The notes beneath the pieces were generated by a model. That model was given only the letters and a program-made list of their open reading frames with translations, did not search any database and had not been told where the DNA came from. Shown here piece after piece: positions 63,468-64,000 of a DNA stretch of 64,000 bases (position 1 is the first letter of the stretch; every line of letters begins with the position of its first letter). This DNA comes from Thiosocius sp963808165 (GTDB lineage: Bacteria > Pseudomonadota > Gammaproteobacteria > Chromatiales > Chromatiaceae): contig CAWEET010000010.1 of assembly GCA_963808165.1 (NCBI GenBank), positions 124,001-188,000 on the forward strand. Reading direction: 5' to 3'. A program made the translations under genes and the position numbers.

Positions 63468-64000
63468 ATGCATTGGCAGGAACTGCTCTCGCGCGCGCGT
63501 CTCGGCTCGCCGGAGCCGCCGCGGGCATCCTCTGCCCGCACCGATTTCCAACGCGACTTCGATCGGGTGGTGTTCTCCTCTGCATTCCGTCGCATGCAGG
63601 ACAAGACCCAGGTCTTTCCGCTGTCCAAGGTCGATTATGTGCGCACCCGCCTGACCCACAGCCTCGAGGCCTCGAGCATCGGCCGCTCGATCGGCACCCT
63701 GACCGGTGAGCAGGTGATTCGCCGACACGCGCTGCAGGAGTTCGAGGCCGCCGACTTCGGCAGCATCGTCGCCGCGGCCTGCCTGGCGCACGATATCGGC
63801 AATCCACCGTTCGGCCATTCCGGCGAAGATGCCATCCGCCACTGGGCGCACGAAGCCGATTATGGTTCGCGCCGGGTGGCCATGCTACAGGGTAGCGAGC
63901 GCGAGGACTTTCTCTCTTTCGAGGGCAATGCGCAGGGTTTCCGCATTATCACGCGGTTGCAGAACCCGGACAATGTCGGAGGGCTGCAGCTGACCTGCGC
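63468..64000 (+). CDS. dgt: dGTP triphosphohydrolase, 3' end outside window
   Basis: The 177 visible residues from the ATG at 63468 match dGTPase-like HD-domain enzymes, which release triphosphate from dGTP or other dNTPs. Landmarks are RTDFQRDFDRVVFSSAFRRMQDKTQVFP near the N-terminus, LTHSLEASSIGRSIG, and CLAHDIGNPPFGHSGE, which carries the HD metal ligands. The reading frame continues to the end of the window. Confidence 0.9.
   Translation, partial: MHWQELLSRARLGSPEPPRASSARTDFQRDFDRVVFSSAFRRMQDKTQVFPLSKVDYVRTRLTHSLEASSIGRSIGTLTGEQVIRRHALQEFEAADFGSIVAAACLAHDIGNPPFGHSGEDAIRHWAHEADYGSRRVAMLQGSEREDFLSFEGNAQGFRIITRLQNPDNVGGLQLTC

Noticed and set aside
1..64000. CRISPR arrays, tRNA or rRNA genes, prophage or complete insertion sequences
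   Set aside because: Searched by eye; none seen. The only transposase-related gene is the IS630-type HTH fragment at 1865-2359.

Overview
This GC-rich window reads as the chromosome of a free-living or host-associated gammaproteobacterium, most likely a sulfur-oxidizing, Chromatiales-like lineage. The grounds are the rppH-ptsP order shared with enterobacteria, a glycine/aromatic repeat protein resembling sulfur globule proteins, a DsrE-family protein, an FMN-binding glutamate synthase homologue, a pentaheme cytochrome c, and the general gene repertoire. This taxonomic call is an inference; no rRNA or tRNA gene was seen. Genes are densely packed on both strands and most intergenic spaces are under 500 bases.

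Layout. 1-5.4 kb (minus strand): truncated gamma-glutamyltransferase, sulfur-globule-like protein, an isolated IS630-type HTH protein, an ABC ATPase/permease pair of the BtuCD/FecCD type and a HAD-IB phosphatase. 5.5-9.9 kb (plus): rppH, ptsP, polyphosphate kinase 2 and a small acidic protein. 10.3-15.1 kb: a thioredoxin/NHL protein, then an unusual Met/Gly repeat exported protein with an apparent frameshift and an OmpA-type protein with a tandem coiled coil. A shared 17-bp palindrome and a possible sigma-54 promoter lie around these last two genes. 15.2-26.1 kb: Na+/H+ antiporter, glutamate-synthase-like protein, an RND efflux pair, a lipoprotein, a CBS-domain protein and YgiQ. 26.3-32.1 kb: complete Mrp/Mnh multisubunit antiporter operon whose subunit A is split by a frameshift.

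32.4-42.6 kb: DEAD-box helicase, YaiI, a peroxiredoxin/TetR divergon with a perfect palindromic operator, a DMT transporter, a Fur-box-preceded pair of a DUF2061 protein and a divergent HypD homologue, OmpA lipoprotein, fasciclin protein and an exported intradiol dioxygenase. 42.7-48.5 kb: the imuA-imuB-dnaE2 mutagenic translesion cassette behind an alphaproteobacterial-type LexA box. 48.7-63.1 kb: redoxin, DsrE-like protein, DUF6279 lipoprotein, an AraC regulator divergent from two tandem arylsulfatases, a pentaheme cytochrome c, a ceramidase-like membrane protein and a second RND pair with a Met-rich adaptor. The window ends inside dgt.

A dispersed intergenic repeat with a conserved hairpin core recurs at least five times between 34.9 and 58.6 kb. 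The features most likely to be new biology are the Met/Gly repeat locus with its palindromes, the HypD variant that lacks conserved iron-site residues, and the LexA-box-controlled mutasome cassette.
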